Shown one piece after another: positions 46,008 through 57,725 of a stretch of DNA of 64,000 nucleotides. The notes under the pieces were generated by a model. The model made no database searches. It saw nothing but the letters and a program-made list of their open reading frames with translations, and was not told where the DNA came from. Positions within the stretch are counted from its first letter, which is position 1, and each line of letters opens with the position of its first letter. Both the position numbers and the translations under genes were made by a program. Origin of the DNA: Cubamyces lactineus (lineage: Eukaryota; Basidiomycota; Agaricomycetes; Polyporales; Polyporaceae); NCBI GenBank assembly GCA_022376465.1, contig JACDTU010000005.1, forward strand, positions 1,600,001 through 1,664,000, given 5' to 3'.

Positions 46008-47771
46008 TATGACGTAACATCTTCCGTTTTGTATATACACAATGACCCAGGCCTAACACTGACAGTAACATACTTCGGACGCATGGCAGGGCGATCTTTC
46101 CTCTACGCGGTTGGCTACCAGAGTGCCAACGTAGTTAACCTACTACGATTCGCATTCGTATGGACTGCTAGCTTCGTGCAGGGGGTGAAGAACAGGGAAG
46201 ATAAAATTGAAATGTCACAGGGAGATGTCGACATGCCGCAACATAGAAAACTTAGCTACGACACTTCCTACCCTGCTTGAGCTTCAAACCATGATCTCGA
46301 GAGAACAGGACTCAAGCGAGTCACTGGCACTGTCTCAACGGTCGAACGGTCTTCGTCGAGCAGCGTGGCATATCTCTCTGAAGAGAGAAAAATCTGCAGG
46401 GAGCGTGGCTTTTATGTGATCTGTTTGGCGCTAATTGTTGTTCTCACGAAGTTGATGCCTACTAGTGTTAGCTCATTCTACAGGTGCAACATATCTGCTA
46501 GAATCTTGGGCATCGAATACTTAGGCAAAGAAGTAAGTAGTGTGCAAATTATCTCGGCACCGCGATCTCCTCCAATCGAAATGCGAAGAGTCTGGTCAAG
46601 GAAAACCTGCCAAAGAAGCGACCCTACGCTGGCTGGGCCATGTCGACTGTACAGTTTAGGGCGTCTACCCTAGAGTGGCTACACACGTGAGATAACCGAT
46701 CCGACTGCACGTGGGCGCTGTGAAGCCCAGCCAGGCGTGCGAGACAACTCCGTCCTGCCTCCATCCTTGTTCCCGCCGTCGTCACCTTCCAAGGCGTCGA
46801 CGCTGCCCCGTCGACCTCCTCAGTGGCTTTCCTTGCGATCTACCAGACATGCCAGCTAAAAAGCTCGCAGTGTCGCTCGCAGAGTGCCCCTGGTCAGGCT
46901 TGACGGCCCGCAGCGTCCTCACCATCCTCCTGTGGTAGCCCCAACGGGCTATATGCGTGACCATCGTTTGCGATGCTCATGCAACGACATGCTTTATCGT
47001 GATACAGCTGAATGGGAACACTCCTCTGAAGAACGGTTACGTGCTCATTGTATCCGGAGACGAACATCTGGTACTCGTCGGAGGCTAAGAGGGTACGTGC
47101 GCGGCCCTTTTTTCAAGACCACAAGTGCGTTGCCTCTCAATCCCCGTCGTATTCTTTCTCATCATGTTCTCTATCTGCAGACACAAGGAGACTATGCCTG
47201 CCATAGCGATCCAATGTGTGATAGCAGCTTCCGCAGCTTCAGCGAATGTGTGGTCTTGAGGGGTGGCAACACATCCGGTCGTCGACCTTGACCTCACAAG
47301 CATATTTATCTGTATATGAGATGGAATTTGGAGACGATCAATGTATGCTCTTTGCGAGCTGGCTTTGATTCTTCATGTGAGTGCCATCTCGTGCTTTGGC
47401 TACCTCTTCAAATGGGGGCGCAATAACTTCCAGGCTGCTGACTTCCCATTTGCCTCAGGTATAATACCATCCTGCTCCTGCGCTCATATAATGCATTCAG
47501 CGTATTCTTTCGCGCAGAGGCCGACGCCATGGGCACCATTGTAGACACACTGCCCTCGATAGGGCGTTTAGGACGTTGCCTGATCAGGTAGCGTGATTAT
47601 ATAAGCATGGCAGGCTATCTTCCTCCAATCGCACGGTCTCGGCCCGCCACACGATATTCGACCGGCCTCACGTTGCTCAGCGCGCCAGTCGTCGTCGCCG
47701 CCCCACGCCCCCTCAACTGAGTCGACTCTTCAACACTTCTGCTCGTTGGCCAACCTCCCTCGCTCCATGAT
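46008..47771. other. Gene-poor interval upstream of epl1
   Basis: About 1.75 kb. AT-richer near the tRNA. A stretch near 46600-46650 translates in one frame to KEATLRWLGHV-like residues that recall the C-terminal end of LINE-type reverse transcriptases, but it is too short to call. The last 170 bp are the CT-rich leader of epl1. Confidence 0.4.
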
Positions 47772-50700
47772 ATGCCCCGTGCCACGCATCCTGGTCCTGC
47801 TGCCCTCCGCAACCGCAACCGTGTCACCAACAAGACTCGCCTCAAGGTCATCAAAGACTCTATCGAGGCCGACTCACTCATCCTCGACGAAGATGAAGAG
47901 AAGGCTAGGGTCGTCTCTACTGCCGGTGTGGACGCTGAGGATGCGAATGTGAGCCTCAATTCTCCCCGTTTGCTCGCTGTCGGCGTCGTTGTTGGAGGCC
48001 CCGGATGTGGCAAATTCTGATTGGCTGTCGCCGTGGGAATATCGTTCCGCGGAATGCTGACTAAGCGATGTCTCTTGCCTTATCAGGAACACCACCTACA
48101 AGCCGTGCTCTCTGCCGCTGCCTCTCGACATCAGGCGGCACGCTCTACTCGTGCAGCCGAGAAAGAGAGCGCACCCGCTGCGTACATCCCGACACCTGAC
48201 AGCACTGGCATAGTTCCCAATTATGAAGAGCTGTATCCTTCTGGGCGATGGAAGGACCCCATTACGTATGTCAAGTCCTCCGACACCGTCGAGGAGGCGA
48301 CGTCTTTCGCGCTTGCCAATGGCTTCATCTACTATATGGACGAGCGTGACAAGGAATGGCTCGATAAGAACAACGAAGAAGCTCGAGGGGAAGGCACGAG
48401 CGCCCAGGGTGCTATGTCTGGCACCAGTACTCGTTCCGGCAGGAGTGCTAAGGCGAAAGGCAAAGAGCCCGACGTTACCCAACCAGTCTCCATGACCGAG
48501 GACGAGTTCGAACTCGTCATGGCCATCTTTGAGAAAGTGACCCACGAGAAGACCGAATTCCTCCACCATGTAGGTAACTCGCTCTTGAGGAATGTGCATG
48601 TGTTCAAAACCGATCAGGGTCTCGAGCAAGGGGCTCCTTTCCCTCCCTTCTCCGACTACCAAGATACTTTCGCATCACCGCTGAAGCCGGACTTGTTCGC
48701 CGTATATCAAGTACCTGAATGGGTACCATCGCCTCAGCAAATGCTACGATACGCGCGCGTCGTCTATCCATACTGGAGAGAACGTCGGCAAGAGCGTGGC
48801 GGCCATCGAATTATACCCACTGTCAACGTGCGTCTGATCTTACTGTACGCGTTGTCTGTTGGATCTAACCACCCTCTTAGCTGGACGAAACCGATACCAA
48901 GAATGAGTCATACATCTGTTTCAGGCGACGAGAAATCAAGGCCGTCCGCAAGACCCGCGCATCACAAGCATCGTATTCTGATCGAATGATTCGCTTGAAG
49001 GCCGAGCTCGAGACGACCCTAGATATCGTACGGCTGGTGCAGCAACGCGAGACTGCTAAGCGCGAGACCCACTCGCAAAATCGCCTTGTCTGGGACAAGC
49101 GACACATCTTCGCGGATCTCAAGCGTGCTCATCCGTCGCTCGGTTCGAAGGAAGACGAGGATCTCTTCCAGGACAAGGAGAAGCCTCCGAAGAGGCCTAA
49201 GGTCGAATCGAGGTATGCATGCCCGAGATGTCTATTCGCATATCTATGACTCATGGTGTGTAGACAACACCCATCCCTCAGGATACGTCCCAGAGAGAAT
49301 GGCGATCTGGCGTCGCCTGTCGCTCACGTTGAGCCACAAATCCGACCGAAAGAGCGGGAGGCTGCTATCCGCATTCAAATCGAGCAGGAGTTGCAGCAGC
49401 GGAAGGAGAAGGACAAGCAATGGGAAGATGCGAGCGACGTGCGTTCGTCCGCTTCGTTGTACATTGTCAGCTACTGATGCGCGCGACCTTTGCAGTTCCC
49501 TTACCAAGCTTTCCCCGCCTCCTTCGGCTGTCGTCTATTCAAATACTACACTCGACGTCCTACCACGACCTCCTTGTCTTCGAACTTCAGCGATGAGGAG
49601 CCTGACCAGCCTCGCGCAGTGCGCTTAAGGCGCGGGCGAGGTGGTCGGCTTTTGATCGATCGACGCGGGGGTCCTAAACTGCGGCCTGCCACATTCGACA
49701 ACGACGAGGACATGGAGCGTACGAGGAAACTCGAAGAGCGGTTCCGCTATGATGACGACGACGTTCCTGCTGTTGGGCCCGGTGGTCCTGACGAGCACGA
49801 CCGTAAGCTGATCGACGAGTCTCAGCCTAGGTAAGCGTCATCCGTTGCTACCTTAAACGATTACACTCACATGGCGGTAGGCATATTTCTTTTACGATGT
49901 CACTCTTCAACGAGCAAGACCATCTGGCAATGGCGACCAATCCCGCCATTCAACTTTCTACTGTATCGGCGGATGGACGGCCGCAGTTCGCATTGCCCTT
50001 CCAGTCGCATCAACCATGCCACATTCCCCTTCCTCGTCCTCCCGTCCCTCCTGCTCAGCGACAACCCTCGATCCCTCCCATCAGCTCAACTGGAGCATCG
50101 GCGTCTACTGCAAATGGTATTCCCATCGCAGTTCAGACTCAGGTCAAGAAGCTCGCAGCACCCGGTTCGCTGCCGTCATTGCGGATCTCTTCTGGAGGCG
50201 GGGTTCGTATGGTGTCTGGCGCTACACCGAACGGTGTACAACACTCGGCTTCTCCACACAGTACACCTCCTTCAAGCGCGTCCGTCAACGGCTTTGCTGA
50301 GGCACAGGTCGGGGCGACCGAAAGCAACGATCACGACGCCAAGTCAGTTACCCAGGGGAGTCCTAATGGCGTCGCTACAACCCAGGATACTGCCAACGCT
50401 TCGATGACCTCTCCAACCCCCGCGCCTACAAAGCCTCTGACGTCGACTGCCGCGATGAATCTGCCCAATCCCAACGGGTATCACATGGCTGCGATGAATG
50501 GCTATCCTGTCATGCCGAAGGGCAGTTATATGCACCCCAGCGCACGCCACAACGCGCTCAATCTCCAGCAAATGCAGTCGATATCTGCGCTGATCCCTGA
50601 CAACAACGTCAATATCGCTCTGCGCCAGCCTGGCGCGTATGTGATGCCCAACGGCGCTTACCCTATGCAGATGGCTGGAACACGGACGATGCAATGGCCT

Positions 50701-51087
50701 GTGGCCGGACAGCGGTCTCCGCACAATGCTGGTACCGACGGGACCACCGGGGCCGAGGTGTCGGCCTCGCAGATGGGCGCGGGTTCGCCTGTGCGAGCCC
50801 CTTCGGCGAACGGCGTGCGGACGCCTCAGCTGGCGCGCAGCGTACCCATCCCGAACGTGAACCACTCGCTGAACGTCAACCAGGGCAGGTCGTCGCCAGC
50901 AGGCCCCCACATCGCGCGTCTCACTCCCCACTCCCCCACTCCTCACATGCTCAGCCCGAATATGGCTGCTGCGCAGGTCAACGTTCACTCATCGCCCACC
51001 CGCGCCCCGCAACCCGCAATCCCTACACCGTCGCCGTCATTGCAAACGAGGCAAATCGTTGGAGGGTCGGGGGCTGCAGGATATTGA
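47772..51087 (+). CDS. epl1: Enhancer of polycomb-like protein Epl1 (NuA4 subunit)
   Basis: Scaffold subunit of the NuA4 and piccolo-NuA4 histone H4/H2A acetyltransferase; its EPcA domain links Esa1 and Yng2 to nucleosomes. Starts MPRATHPGPAALRNRNRV. At least seven exons; the first junction joins DAN to EHHLQAVLSAAAS. The conserved EPcA core is visible as IPTPDSTGIVPNYEELYPS, FIYYMDERDKEWLDKNN and MTEDEFELVMAIFEKVTHEK. After the next introns come YPYWRERRQERGGHRIIPTV and YICFRRREIKAVRKTRASQA with RLVWDKR. The C-terminal 390 residues form one long exon of Pro/Ser/Gln/Asn-rich low complexity beginning HISFTMSLFNEQDHLAM, as in other fungal Epl1 proteins. The start is the first ATG in the frame. 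Tail-to-tail with the Cys-motif gene at 51487. Confidence 0.93.
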
Positions 51088-51486
51088 TGATTATGCTATG
51101 AACTATGATGTGACGTCTTCTCCCCCTACTCCGTTTCCTATGCCCGTATCGTAGCTTCTTTCTTTGCGTCGTACTGTGTATTCTTATGTTGCATGGAACT
51201 GGTTTAATACTCGTAGTCATGAGATCAGAAATCAATGACATTTGCTGTAACAACACTGCCTCTGTCATCATCTTCGGACCCCAGTGCCCAGTAAAGAGAT
51301 ATTCATAACACGATGCACGCGTGCGCATTGCAGCGTATTATCAACAGCATCGATGACATGTACAATACTACAGCCCATTAAGGAACGCTTGAAAGACGTT
51401 CCTACCTCAATACAGTACACGTACAGTGTTGCACATCGAATAAGTTACGGCGACCATAGACAGCAACCACGCCCCCACCCGGCGGC
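51088..51486. other. Convergent 3' region
   Basis: 399 bp between the stop codons of epl1 and the Cys-motif gene. It is AT-rich and must hold both polyadenylation regions. No gene is seen. Confidence 0.5.
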
Positions 51487-54400
51487 CTACAAGCTGAGAT
51501 CGGTGACGGAGCTCGCGCTGCTCTCTTTAGTACCGACAGGACGCTTGACTAACGACTTCGGCTCCAGCTTGAAGCGGAACTTGGCCTGCGCCTGCTTCTT
51601 CTTCAGGCGCTCTTTGCACCGATCGCACAGCGAGCCCGAAGTGTTGACAGGAAGCAGCCGCTTGCAGGACTTTTTGCTACACTGAGCCTGGAATGGGGTC
51701 TGCGGTGAGTGAAGATGTAGGTTGCAGGGAGTTCGGCCTTGACTTACCCTCTCGACAGCCGCTGGAACAGCCGGGAACTCATGAGTCGTAGAGGCGGAGA
51801 CATCGTTCTGCCCTGCACTCGTACCCGCGCCTACGGACAAGTCGACGCGGAACTTCGAGCACGCATTCTCAAAGTCTGCATCGCCGTCTTCACGTTTCCG
51901 CTTCCCACCGAACGCCGAGCGCGAGCCGTTCGTAGAGGAACCTCCGCTGTTATACCCGTTCTGGTACGTCTCCTCTGTGCGCACGATGAAGGTGCCAAAC
52001 CGTTGTCGCCCTGGGTCCGTGTACGATGTCGATTGGTTCACCGCAGGGCTCGCGTTCGCGTCTGGCGGCGGTCCAGAAGGATGGCTCGGGAAGGATATAG
52101 CCGAAGAAGTGTCGTCTGAGGACTGCTCCGCCGCCGCCGCCGCCGCTACAACTGGGGGTGCCTCCTGTTGTTGCTGCTGCTGCTGCGGTGGCAGAGGCGG
52201 CGACGGCGGATGCTCAGGCGGATGCGAGATTTGCGGTTCCTGCTGTTGTTGCTGTTGCTGTTGCTGCTGCTGGTCCTGCGAAGTATGCCCATCCTGTGGA
52301 GCATGCACATCCTGGGCTTGATCCGGTGGCGGTGGTTGTGGTGGAGGTTGCGGAGGTAGAGGTGGGGACTGATAGTTCGGCGGCAGAGGGTATGGGTGAG
52401 GGTACCCGAATGCCTGAGGAGGGGGAGGATATGCTTGTCCTGGCTGTGGGCTCGTCTGCATAGGGGGAGGGTAACCTTGTCCAGGTGGCATCGGAGGGTA
52501 CGGTTGCCCAGGTGGAGGATACGGTGCTCCGGGGTAGCCAAAGGGCTGCCCTGGATGAGGATAGCCATACGGGTATGCCCCATAAGGCGTCTGGTACATC
52601 GGCGGAGGCGGTGCATACGGACCTTTCGGTGGAGAATACGGATATGCGTAGTTGGGAGGTGGGTAGGGCGTCATGTAGGGCGGGGGCTGCATGAAGAACG
52701 GGTATCCGTTTGGCGGGGATGCATAAGGAGGGGGAGCGGTATGAGAGGGATCCATTCCGGGGGCCGGAGGAGCGGGAGCGTTGGCAGAGCCAGATGCATC
52801 GGAAGGGTTAGCCTGCGCAGAAGCGTCGCCTGGGGGTGGCTGAGGGTCGGGCGCAGCCTGGTCCGTATTCGCCTTGGCCTTCCCTTTCCCCTTGCCTTTC
52901 CCTCGCTTCTTCGGAGAAGCTGTGGGGGCTGTCGCTTGGGCAGGGGCGCTATTCTGCGAGACCTGGGTAGTACTGGATTCCTGTTGAGGCGCGGACGTCT
53001 GCCCCTCGTCGATAGCGGGTGCTGGAGGCTGAACAGGAATCGGTGTGATGAGATCAGATATCTGCGTGCACCAAGAGTATCAATTTCTGCAAGCGCAGAG
53101 GGACGAGGATGATAAATACCTTAACGTATCGAGTCTGTATCTTCGCAGCTTCCTCAGGCGACAGCGGGTTCATGAACACAATACCACCCTGCCCTGCGTG
53201 AGTAGTGTTGTTAAATGCTAACGCGGACGGGGCCGATGCAGAAGTACCAGCATTCTGCGTCGTACTTTGTTTCTGCAGCGCCTCGGGTGCAATGGTAACA
53301 ACCGCCGGCCCCGACGACGCAGAGGTGCTCGCCTCAATGCCGCTCATCCCGTTCACGCCGGCGCTGGAAGCTGCTTGACCCGCCCCACTGGGATCGGTAG
53401 CACTACCCTCTCCCACATCAGCTTTCTCGCCCTTCTCGCCTTTGTCGCTCTTTTTCTTTTTCTTCTTCGGCCTCTTCTCGCCATCCACAGCCGGGGCCAT
53501 GCTCACGCTCCTCGCCCTCCCCTCGACCTCCATCTTCACCTTCTCGATCTTGCCCTCCGCGACCTCGGGCGGGATCAGCCCGCTGTCCCGAAAAGCCTTC
53601 AGACGGCGCCCCGCACGGTCCCGCGAACGACACAGGTCGCACATCTTCCACGGATTGCTCGGCGACAGCAGATTGGCGCACGCCTTGATCGAGCAGACGT
53701 GGTTCGTCCGCCGCGTGCCGCGCGCAGCGGGAGGTACGCCGTGTATCGGTTCCCCGAGCGGCGTCTCTTCGAGTAGCTGTTCGTTGGCTCCCATCGTGGC
53801 GGACACGTTAGACTCCGCCACGATGTGGGGACCGGTATAGTCGGGTCCCATGCTCGCGCCGCGCAGATGACGCTCGATGTCGTCTAGCTCGAGTGGGAGA
53901 TCGTGAGCATGCATCTGCGCCTGCACCTGCGCATCGGGATCCACATCGCCATTGACGTGCTCATCGTCTTGCCCGTCCTCGGCGCTTGCGGTGCTTGTGG
54001 CCCGTACTCCGGCAGCAGCCGCCCAGCCATCGTAGACTTGTGCTTTCACCTCCTTGTCGCGGACGCGCTTGAGTTTGCTATGATGGCGGTTTTGGATGCG
54101 ATGGCGCTCGCAGCGGAGGAACTGGTAGTCTCCCGGGAGGATCTCTCGGCAGTGCGACACGGTGCACATCCGTGGAGGGCGAGGAGCAAGCTTCCCGTCC
54201 GCCGTAGGTGGTGCAGTACCGGATGATGGTCCTGCTGGTCCCGGAAGCGCCGCAGAACTCTCGGTAGGGGACACGTCGTACTCATGCCAGATCTCGTCTT
54301 CAAGCGGCGGTAGCGGAGGCAGTCCTTGCTCAGCCCGACGCTTGTCTTCCTCCTCGCGTAATTTGTGCATTTCCTGGACCGCCACCTCCTTCTCCTTCCT

Positions 54401-55752
54401 CCACTTTGCGCGCTTCGTCGTACCGTAGTTGCGGTACCGGTTCCGACACGGCTCGCACATTTTGAAGAACGAGTTCCCAGCTATGAGCGTCTTGCAGCCC
54501 TTGATGGAACAAAAGCGCGGGGGCAGCTGACCATCCACAGGCGGCACGGCGTTGCTGACAGGTACTGTCGGCCCAGAGGTGATACGAGTGTTCAAATTGA
54601 GGTTTGGCACGGCCTTGAGGACCTCCGCGAGCACAGGATGTATCTCTGGAGCAGGAGGGGGCGGCGGAGGTCCTGGGTTTTGGGGGGCCTGAGGGGCATG
54701 CTGATAGTGCTGTTGGGGAATGTGCAGTGCTGCTTGCATAGATGCAGGATGCGACATGGATTGTTGCTGCTGCTCTTGCTGATCACTTTGCTGCGGCTGC
54801 ATAGATGGGCTCTGGCTCTGGTGCATATGGGGGTCGTTCGGGCCGAAGAAGTCATGTTCGCTCGGATGGTGTTGCGTATGAGGTAACGTCAATGCACCTG
54901 CCAGCTCTGATGTGTGCGAGAAGAGTCGGGGGTCGAGGGCGCGGGGGTCCCATCCTTGCGAGAAGTCGAAGGGTGGTGCGTTCTCTTCGTTCAATGGGGG
55001 TACCTGTGGAGGCTGCGTAGCATAAGTGCCAATTGCTAGACGAGGTAACGGGTTATATGCGCTCGCAGCTCAATGAACATACTGCGCGGCGCCGCGTACG
55101 TCCACGGCCGTGGCATTGATCTACGATGTACTAAATGCGCGAGGATCGGCAGAAAGGCGCGGGTGCAAAACTCGTCTGCACTGTCGTCATCCGGGATGAC
55201 CCATACGGTTGACTACTAGCACGAGTGCTACGCGTATACGCGATATTGGGCTAAGGTGCCAACGCCATGACCAAGCAGGAGGATGCGCATATGATTTGGT
55301 CAGGACGATGCGCTCACCTCGTAGGTACGCGATGGACCTGCGACAGACTCGACTTCGTGCTCATGCTGGGAATTCTCATCATCTGGCATCCATACGACAG
55401 GTTGACCGGGTTGAACGTTATTGTTGATGAGGGCCTTCTCCATCTTGCGCTTCGCGCGTTTGGTTGTCGCGTATATGCGATGGCGGCCACGGCACTCGTC
55501 GCACATCTTGTGCGGATACCTGGGAGGAAGCGGCGCGGCACATCCCTTCACTGAGCAGTGTCTCGCCCTGGCATCATCCTGCGCCGACTGCTCCGCGGAG
55601 CTGGTGGCATGCGCGTCGTTGTTGGCTGTGGTACGGGCATGGGGGAAGTTGTGGGCGACGTTGTTGGCGGCGGTGACGGGCGGGGGATAGTGAGGGGCAG
55701 GGCCGGAAGTAACATTGGGGAAGGAGACATGCTCGCGATAGTAGGAGCTCAT
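51487..55752 (-). CDS. Large protein with five repeats of a C-x4-C-x12-C-x2-[CH] motif
   Basis: Four exons, 55318-55752, 53120-55012, 51748-53061 and 51487-51687, join in phase to 1,280 residues. The first intron is 305 nt, the others 58 and 60. Five putative zinc-binding modules begin at residues about 66, 313, 428, 585 and 1217, each C-x4-C-x12-C-x2-C; the third has His for the last Cys. Copies 1, 2 and 4 share CS[IV]K and KMC-x2-CR-x-R, followed by a basic tail such as TTKRAKWRKEK that suggests nucleic-acid binding or nuclear import. Between modules are Pro/Gln-rich low-complexity tracts, a KKKKKK run and, in exon 3, a PYG/PPG-rich stretch with poly-Gln. I recognise no named family. A nuclear regulator is likely (inference). 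Exon 2 has no ATG near its start, which favours joining it to the 5' exon. Confidence 0.82.
52165..52275 (-). repeat. Poly-Gln coding microsatellites
   Basis: Two CAA/CAG-type tracts on the minus strand inside the Cys-motif gene, at about 52165-52187 and 52239-52275, encode runs of 7 and 12 Gln. Mixed CAA and CAG codons suggest selection on the protein tract rather than pure slippage. Confidence 0.8.
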
Positions 55753-56290
55753 CGAGAACTGGCCGTCAAGAGTGGCACTGGCGCCAGACGGCGGAGGCGG
55801 AGACGGAGACTGGGACGAACAGCTGGGACGCAGACTCTCGTTTTCGCAGACGCAGGCGCCGACACAGTCACAATCGCAGCATCAAATCCCTTCCCTCCCC
55901 ACGTGGCGACGTTCAGTCTCTTTCTGGCCACACTCAGTCCTCCTCGTCTCTCTTTCCTGCTCTAGAGGGTTACCCGTATTTCAGCGATGCATGCATAACC
56001 ATCCACCAATTTCGATACATTCTTCCTTGGACAACACCATAGGGAATACGCGTGGACAGCAAAGAATGCGGGTTACGGGGTCTTACCTATTTCCGGCGCC
56101 TATCAAGGTCTGGCCGGGGTCCGCGACTGAGTCTGGGTGTTGAAACGCTGACTGCCGGTGGCGGTCTTCCAATTCTCACCTCCTTCGCTACATCGTCGAC
56201 CCCCAGCCGTCTCTACTCGTTCACTCTACCATCGCTGCGTTTGTCTACTGAGCCTGCTTGCTTCCACCTCTACAAGTTCTCCGTCCCAGT
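55753..56290. promoter_or_regulatory. Divergent upstream region
   Basis: 538 bp between the divergent starts of the Cys-motif gene and the NFKBIL1-like gene. CT-rich tracts lie around 55890-55960 and 56170-56260, typical of basidiomycete promoters. No clear TATA box or operator is seen. Confidence 0.4.
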
Positions 56291-56995
56291 ATGCCGGCCC
56301 TTGGATACTTTGCATTCCCTCCATCCGGAAGCCCACCGCCGAATTCTGGCCAATATGACGTTTATCCAGCGGACATGCCTCGAAGTGGCGAAAACGTCGA
56401 GCAAGGGCAGCATGCGACGCAGTGCAGACAAGCAGACCATCAAGAGGCAGACGACACCCGAAAGCGTCAACGCCTTGAATTCGAGCACGACCTAGCGTTA
56501 AAGAGCGAGATGGAATACGTTCGCATGGGATTCAGCATACGTGACAGGTTTGGCCGAGTCGATAGGGTGCGCACGGAGCGTATCCGCGCAGAAATCCATC
56601 TGCGCGACGCACTTGCCAGACTCATACAACAGTGGGAGACGTACGAGACAAGGTGGCGTAATCTCTTGGCTTCCAACACGCCAGTAACCTTCGCAGATAT
56701 CCCCTGGCCATCGCCAGACTCGCCGTCGTCCGTTGACGACATCCGCCCCGAGTCTATCATTCAGTTCTTCCTCGATTCGCTCAGGGTGCCGGGGAATACC
56801 TCCTCGGAATCGGATAGGCTCCGGAGTGCTCTGCTGCGTTGGCATCCAGACAAGATGTCTGCAGTCCTCTCGCGGACGGTGGACTTAGAGCTAGATTCTG
56901 TGCGCGAGGGCGTCAATATCGTCTTTCGGGCTCTGCACGCTCGCATGAACTTTGTGGAATGCCCGCAGCAGAAAGACAGAGCCTTCGATCCATAG
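56291..56995 (+). CDS. NFKBIL1-like protein with degenerate J-domain-like C-terminus
   Basis: Single-exon gene of 234 codons starting MPALGYFAFPPSG. A charged middle region (RKRQRLEFEHDLALKSE) precedes a block reading AEIHLRDALARLIQQWETYE and TFADIPWPSPDSP. The C-terminal block has LRSALLRWHPDKMS, which contains the HPD signature of J proteins, followed by EGVNIVFRALHARM. This layout (a WPS-type motif, then RWHPDKF-like, then a V-x2-LN-like helix) matches the C-terminal region of NF-kappa-B-inhibitor-like protein 1 and many Agaricomycete proteins, where ankyrin repeats are missing. Function is unknown; an Hsp70 contact is speculative. The ATG is chosen over an upstream non-ATG extension of the same frame. 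Confidence 0.75.
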   Translation: MPALGYFAFPPSGSPPPNSGQYDVYPADMPRSGENVEQGQHATQCRQADHQEADDTRKRQRLEFEHDLALKSEMEYVRMGFSIRDRFGRVDRVRTERIRAEIHLRDALARLIQQWETYETRWRNLLASNTPVTFADIPWPSPDSPSSVDDIRPESIIQFFLDSLRVPGNTSSESDRLRSALLRWHPDKMSAVLSRTVDLELDSVREGVNIVFRALHARMNFVECPQQKDRAFDP

Positions 56996-57725
56996 TGCGC
57001 AACAATGTCTCGCAGTGTTTGGACTGACTGGCCCCGTTACAGTACTTGAGTTGATTGATAAGGCATTGAAGAGCTAATACTATCACATTTGAAGCATTCG
57101 AACACGTACAGCGTGACGCCACCGTGCGCACTACGAAACACGCTGACGCACTAAGCTGATGATGTTGGCACAGCCCATAACCGTATGTATCCCCGGACAG
57201 ACAGGGGCATGAACTGTTATGATTGCAGGACAATCATTCGTTGGTCGCATCTAGTTGCACCCGTTCGATCAATCTGAGCATGGCCGAAGGGGTAAGTGCT
57301 GCTATAGGCCGTATTGGCTGATATTCTGTGGTCGGTTGTCTACATCCGTTTTGCATCACAAGCACTCAAAGCACAGGCCGACGGTCTCGCCTCCATCCGA
57401 AACACGGTCACCGAGCCAACACCGAGTGAGGTGTGCTCTTTGTGTTGGATCGATGATCAGTGTGTATCACCGCAAAGGCTAGGGGTCATCAAGCTGCAAG
57501 ATTCACCCTTCATAAGCAAGCTTGGCTTTGTGAAAACAGTCACCACACTGTGTCCCGTATGGGACCTACAGTTTGACTACCATATAAAGCGGGTAACAAG
57601 CGTCGTTATCCCCTTCAACAACCCCCCTTTTCCCCTCTGGACATTGTACGTGGGAATCCCTACCGCCGACGCCACCGATACTGACCACCCTACTTCCCGA
57701 CAAATCACCTCTAGCGCCCAACACA
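56996..57725. other. Intergenic, upstream of the hydrolase gene
   Basis: About 730 bp. The plus strand from 57314 is open for some 130 codons in the hydrolase gene's vicinity but in another frame and without domain; I regard it as leader or chance. CATATAAAG at 57580-57588 is a possible TATA box for the hydrolase, about 140 bp before its ATG. Confidence 0.4.

Noticed and set aside
46595..46650. Reverse-transcriptase-like peptide (KEATLRWLGHV)
   Set aside because: Only about a dozen residues recall the end of LINE-type reverse transcriptases; no other retroelement motif is nearby.
52396..53112. 238-codon plus-strand open frame
   Set aside because: Complement of the Pro/Tyr/Gly-rich exon of the Cys-motif gene; the composition mirrors that repeat.
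53054..54994. Separate gene for the second Cys-motif exon
   Set aside because: No ATG near the start of this frame; joining to the upstream exon 55318-55752, which carries the same module, gives a complete protein in phase.
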